Shown here: one piece after another, positions 7,156 through 8,500 of the stretch
How positions within the stretch are numbered: position 1 is the stretch's first letter
Layout: every line of letters starts with the position of its first letter
Assembly (NCBI GenBank): GCA_900770185.1
Contig: CAAGJM010000007.1
Coordinates: forward strand, 1-8,500
DNA from: Clostridia bacterium
Lineage (GTDB): Bacteria > Bacillota > Clostridia > Christensenellales > Borkfalkiaceae
DNA length: 8,500 nucleotides
Direction: 5' to 3'
The notes under the pieces: generated by a model
The model's input: the letters and a program-made list of their open reading frames with translations, nothing else
Database searches by the model: none
Told to the model about the DNA's origin: nothing
Position numbers and translations under genes: made by a program

Positions 7156-7218
7156 TTATTCCTTACGTTTGTTATTTTGCGTTTTGTTAAGCGGCGGTAA
7201 CCCCCTGCCGCCAAACAT
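7156..7218 (-). other. Possible 20-codon leader reading frame upstream of der
   Basis: An ATG at 7218 opens a frame of 20 codons (starting MFGGRGLPPL) whose TAA ends one base before the der ATG. It lies wholly within the predicted der leader. It has no visible Shine-Dalgarno site, so it may be chance. A short GGCGG/CCGCC stem (7193-7197 with 7208-7212) lies near its beginning. Confidence 0.2.
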
Positions 7219-7245
7219 AGCGATAATTATCTATTATTCTCAAAT

Positions 7246-7274
7246 ATTTTACCATTTACGCCCCGTTTTGTAAA
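7246..7274 (-). promoter_or_regulatory. Sigma-A-type promoter of the der-plsY operon
   Basis: On the minus strand TTTACA (7269-7274), a 17-bp spacer and TAAAAT (7246-7251) match the housekeeping consensus with one change in each hexamer. The predicted leader is about 85 nt. It lies just past the terminator of the upstream membrane-protein gene, which explains why der has its own start of transcription. Confidence 0.75.
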
Positions 7275-7291
7275 GTAAATGACAAAGCGTT

Positions 7292-7319
7292 AAAAAAACC
7301 GCGCCAAAGCGCGGTTTTT
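7292..7319 (-). terminator. Intrinsic terminator of the membrane-protein gene
   Basis: The stem AAAAACCGCGC (7294-7304) pairs with GCGCGGTTTTT (7309-7319) around a 4-nt loop. On the minus strand seven Ts follow the GC-rich core; on the plus strand there are five, so weaker action in that direction is possible. It separates 7363-7974 from der. Confidence 0.88.
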
Positions 7320-7333
7320 AGTTTGTTTGGTTT

Positions 7334-7365
7334 TAGCCGAACGGGACTCGAACCCCGCTCGGCTA
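7334..7365 (-). repeat. tRNA minihelix-like hairpin overlapping a stop codon (third T-loop repeat)
   Basis: On the minus strand TAGCCGA (7359-7365) and TCGGCTA (7334-7340) pair perfectly over 7 bp, and the inner GCGGG/CCCGT extends this to 12 bp with one G-T pair. The apical part GGTTCGAGTCC fits the tRNA T-loop consensus. It shares the CCCG(C/T)TCGGCTA end with the repeats at 122-166 and 1115-1159. The first three bases are the TAG stop of the membrane-protein gene. It lacks D and anticodon arms, so it is not a tRNA gene. Confidence 0.65.
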
Positions 7366-7974
7366 TGCGCTCGCCGCCGCCTTTACGGGTTTTTTAACCG
7401 CACCGAGGACTATCGCCGCAATAGCGATAACCGCAAGCATTATAACGACGAACCATAAAGCAAATTCGTCCGTTATAAAATTGCCCATAAAGAACACGAC
7501 GCCCAAAGTTATAAGCGCGACCGAGAAAACTACCATATAAATGGGATATTTTCTCTGTTCGCCGCCGCGATAGTAATAAGCCTTAAAACTTTCAACCGTG
7601 CCGCGAAGCCATAACGCAAGCCCTATAATCTGCCCCGCCTGAAGATTAAGCGCGGAAGAAAATTGCGATACAATGCCCGCAAGCGCAACCACCGCTAAAA
7701 GGGTTATTTCAACTATCGTTAAAATAGTGGTAACAGAGTTGTTGCCCTTAAACTGTTTGGATAAGTATAGCGCGACGTATAAAAATATAAGCACCGCGAT
7801 TATTATTTTAAGCGATTTATAACCCCAGTCTTTAAAAAACACGTCTATATTTTGTTTAGCCCAAATAGGCGCAAGTAAAACCGCCGCCGCAAGCGCAAGC
7901 GCGCCGATTATAAAGTAAACGAAAAACCACTTGCTTTTTTTACTGTTGATAAGGTTCGAAAGTTTAAAAGCCAT
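7363..7974 (-). CDS. Hypothetical six-helix membrane protein
   Basis: I do not recognise this 203-residue protein. It begins with a short basic stretch (KKSK, 12-15) followed by hydrophobic segments at about 16-38, 54-72, 84-103, 113-130 (weakest), 145-164 and 171-192, and ends with KKPVKAAASA. By the positive-inside rule both ends would be cytoplasmic. The layout and small-residue-rich helices recall HdeD/DUF308-like proteins, but that is only a loose similarity. No catalytic or metal-binding motif is visible. The segment LWLRGTVESFKAYYYRGGEQRKY (about 121-143) mixes charged and aromatic residues and may be a functional loop. The start is well supported by GGGGAGG eight bases upstream. It is monocistronic, with a strong promoter and a terminator. 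The stop codon forms part of a tRNA-like hairpin. Confidence 0.85.
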   Translation of the reverse strand: MAFKLSNLINSKKSKWFFVYFIIGALALAAAVLLAPIWAKQNIDVFFKDWGYKSLKIIIAVLIFLYVALYLSKQFKGNNSVTTILTIVEITLLAVVALAGIVSQFSSALNLQAGQIIGLALWLRGTVESFKAYYYRGGEQRKYPIYMVVFSVALITLGVVFFMGNFITDEFALWFVVIMLAVIAIAAIVLGAVKKPVKAAASA

Positions 7975-7997
7975 ATAAGTATCCTCCCCGATTTAGC

Positions 7998-8032
7998 AGC
8001 ATACGCTTTTTAGTTAAGTATACGCTTTTTTA
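7998..8032 (-). repeat. Two direct repeats (19-bp period) in the leader of the membrane-protein gene
   Basis: AGCATACGCTTTTTA (from 7998) and AGTATACGCTTTTTT (from 8017), plus-strand sense, differ at two of 15 positions and are 19 bp apart, nearly two helical turns. They lie between the promoter -10 element and the ribosome binding site, where a tandem repressor site or a leader RNA feature could act. No regulator is recognised. Confidence 0.55.
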
Positions 8033-8040
8033 TTTAAAAT

Positions 8041-8069
8041 ATTTTAACAAAAGGAAGTTATCTTGTCAA
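8041..8069 (-). promoter_or_regulatory. Sigma-A-type promoter of the membrane-protein gene
   Basis: On the minus strand a perfect TTGACA (8064-8069) is followed by a 17-bp spacer and TAAAAT (8041-8046). Transcription would start near 8034, giving a leader of about 60 nt that contains the two direct repeats. It is the closest housekeeping match in the window at the -35 position. Confidence 0.85.
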
Positions 8070-8180
8070 CGATAAAACAAAAATCGGTTTAGTTTTTACT
8101 AATATTTAACAATTTTATAAGTGTTTAGCGGTTAGTGGTAGCGGGTAGAAGTCGTAGGGGTCTTAGCCCACGCCGACCCG

Positions 8181-8199
8181 ACAGCCGTCGGCTGTTTTT
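8181..8199 (+). terminator. Terminator-like hairpin inside the composite element
   Basis: ACAGCC (8181-8186) pairs with GGCTGT (8190-8195) around a 3-nt loop, followed by a T-run ending at 8199. No plus-strand gene precedes it, so it may end an unrecognised RNA, act as a barrier, or be part of the repeat. Confidence 0.45.
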
Positions 8200-8332
8200 C
8201 GTAAGCCGCCGCGTTTAACTTCTACCTACCCTTGCCCAGGTTATTAAAGGGGGATGTTTTCGCATTTTTGCGAAAACGGGGGGGATTGTTTCATTTATAA
8301 CTTACAATCTTTCAGTCGCTTGGATAGCGACA

Positions 8333-8359
8333 GCTCTCTTTACGCAAGAGAGCCTTTTT
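8333..8359 (+). terminator. Terminator-like hairpin at the right end of the composite element
   Basis: GCTCTCTT (8333-8340) pairs perfectly with AAGAGAGC (8346-8353) around a 5-nt loop, followed by CTTTTT. The form is a good intrinsic terminator on the plus strand, with no plus-strand gene visible upstream. Confidence 0.55.
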
Positions 8360-8394
8360 CTACCCGCATTAAACTTCCGCGTTCGTTTCCACGA

Positions 8395-8460
8395 GATATT
8401 TCGCTAACGCTCAATATGACAACTCTATTATCTGTCATCCTGAGCGTTGAGCGAAGGATC
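8395..8460. repeat. Inverted pair of a widespread interspersed repeat
   Basis: The right arm (8433-8460) begins TGTCATCCTGAGCG and ends GCGAAGGATC, a form I know as a common intergenic repeat in many bacterial phyla. The left arm (8395-8421) is its inverted, diverged copy: the arms match over TGTCAT, TGAGCGTT, AGCGAA and ATC, with CC/AT and GG/AT differences and a one-base gap. Together they can fold into a long hairpin with an 11-nt loop. From 8461 to the window end I see only a small GCGG/CCGC stem and AT-rich sequence. Confidence 0.65.
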
Positions 8461-8500
8461 CAGGCGGCACGCCGCATTTTATATATAATTTTCGCCTTAC

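Larger units (their letters stand above)
8141..8367. mobile_element. Composite inverted-repeat element without genes, MITE-like
   Basis: The element is bounded by a perfect 10-bp inverted repeat, GCGGGTAGAA (8141-8150) and TTCTACCCGC (8358-8367). A further arm, GGTAGAAGT (8144-8152), pairs with ACTTCTACC (8218-8226). Inside are a hairpin GTTTTCGCA/TGCGAAAAC (8256-8277), a hairpin GTCGCT/AGCGAC (8315-8331) and a terminator hairpin (8333-8353). The segments 8246-8289 and 8304-8341 are diverged inverted versions of each other: both have an AAAG...T edge, a central hairpin and an ATTGT edge. There is no reading frame of note and no clear target-site duplication. Tandem-hairpin intergenic repeats of this style are common in gut Firmicutes. 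Mobility is inferred from structure alone. Confidence 0.5.

Noticed and set aside
7155..7214. TTG start for der at 7214
   Set aside because: Adds 20 residues with no family match; the ATG at 7154 has a good ribosome binding site and gives the normal length.
7222..7231. GATAATTATC palindrome in the der leader as an operator
   Set aside because: A 10-bp AT-rich palindrome is expected by chance and matches no operator I know.
8111..8160. Plus-strand promoter and small RNA starting near TATAAG at 8116-8121
   Set aside because: No acceptable -35 hexamer at a proper distance; the terminator-like hairpins downstream are better explained as parts of the repeat element.

Overview
The window looks like core chromosome from an endospore-forming member of the Firmicutes (class Clostridia or a close relative). 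The evidence is a full-length spoIVA with a sigma-E-type promoter, a der-plsY-spoIVA gene order, strong purine-rich Shine-Dalgarno sites and housekeeping promoters of the TTGACA/TATAAT type. No rRNA or intact tRNA is present to place the genus. All six confident genes lie on the minus strand.

Reading in the direction of transcription, from high to low coordinates: positions 7975-8500 carry no gene. They hold the promoter of a membrane protein, a composite inverted-repeat (MITE-like) element at about 8141-8367, and a copy pair of a widespread interspersed repeat at 8395-8460. Next is an unrecognised six-helix membrane protein (7363-7974) with its own strong promoter, a tRNA T-arm-like hairpin that overlaps its stop codon, and an intrinsic terminator. 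Then comes der (ribosome-assembly GTPase, 5835-7154), coupled to plsY (glycerol-3-phosphate acyltransferase, 5005-5838) by an ATGA overlap and read from a sigma-A-like promoter. spoIVA (3416-4894) follows after 110 bp with a near-consensus sigma-E promoter, which fixes its start codon. A separate sigma-A-like promoter drives an elongation factor G-like protein (1220-3262) that ends in a perfect 15-bp palindromic terminator. Last is a PfkB-family sugar kinase, probably 1-phosphofructokinase (182-1105), flanked by two near-identical 45-bp direct repeats.

The genes cover ribosome assembly and translation (der, EF-G-like), phospholipid synthesis (plsY), spore coat assembly (spoIVA) and sugar phosphate metabolism (pfkB). 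Only der and plsY look like a true operon. The others have their own promoter or terminator.

I see no clear undescribed multi-gene system. The points most worth following up are the EF-G-like protein with changed GTPase residues, the three-copy repeat family with a tRNA T-loop signature (two copies bracket pfkB, one sits on a stop codon), the composite element at 8141-8367, and the absence of gpsA between plsY and spoIVA.
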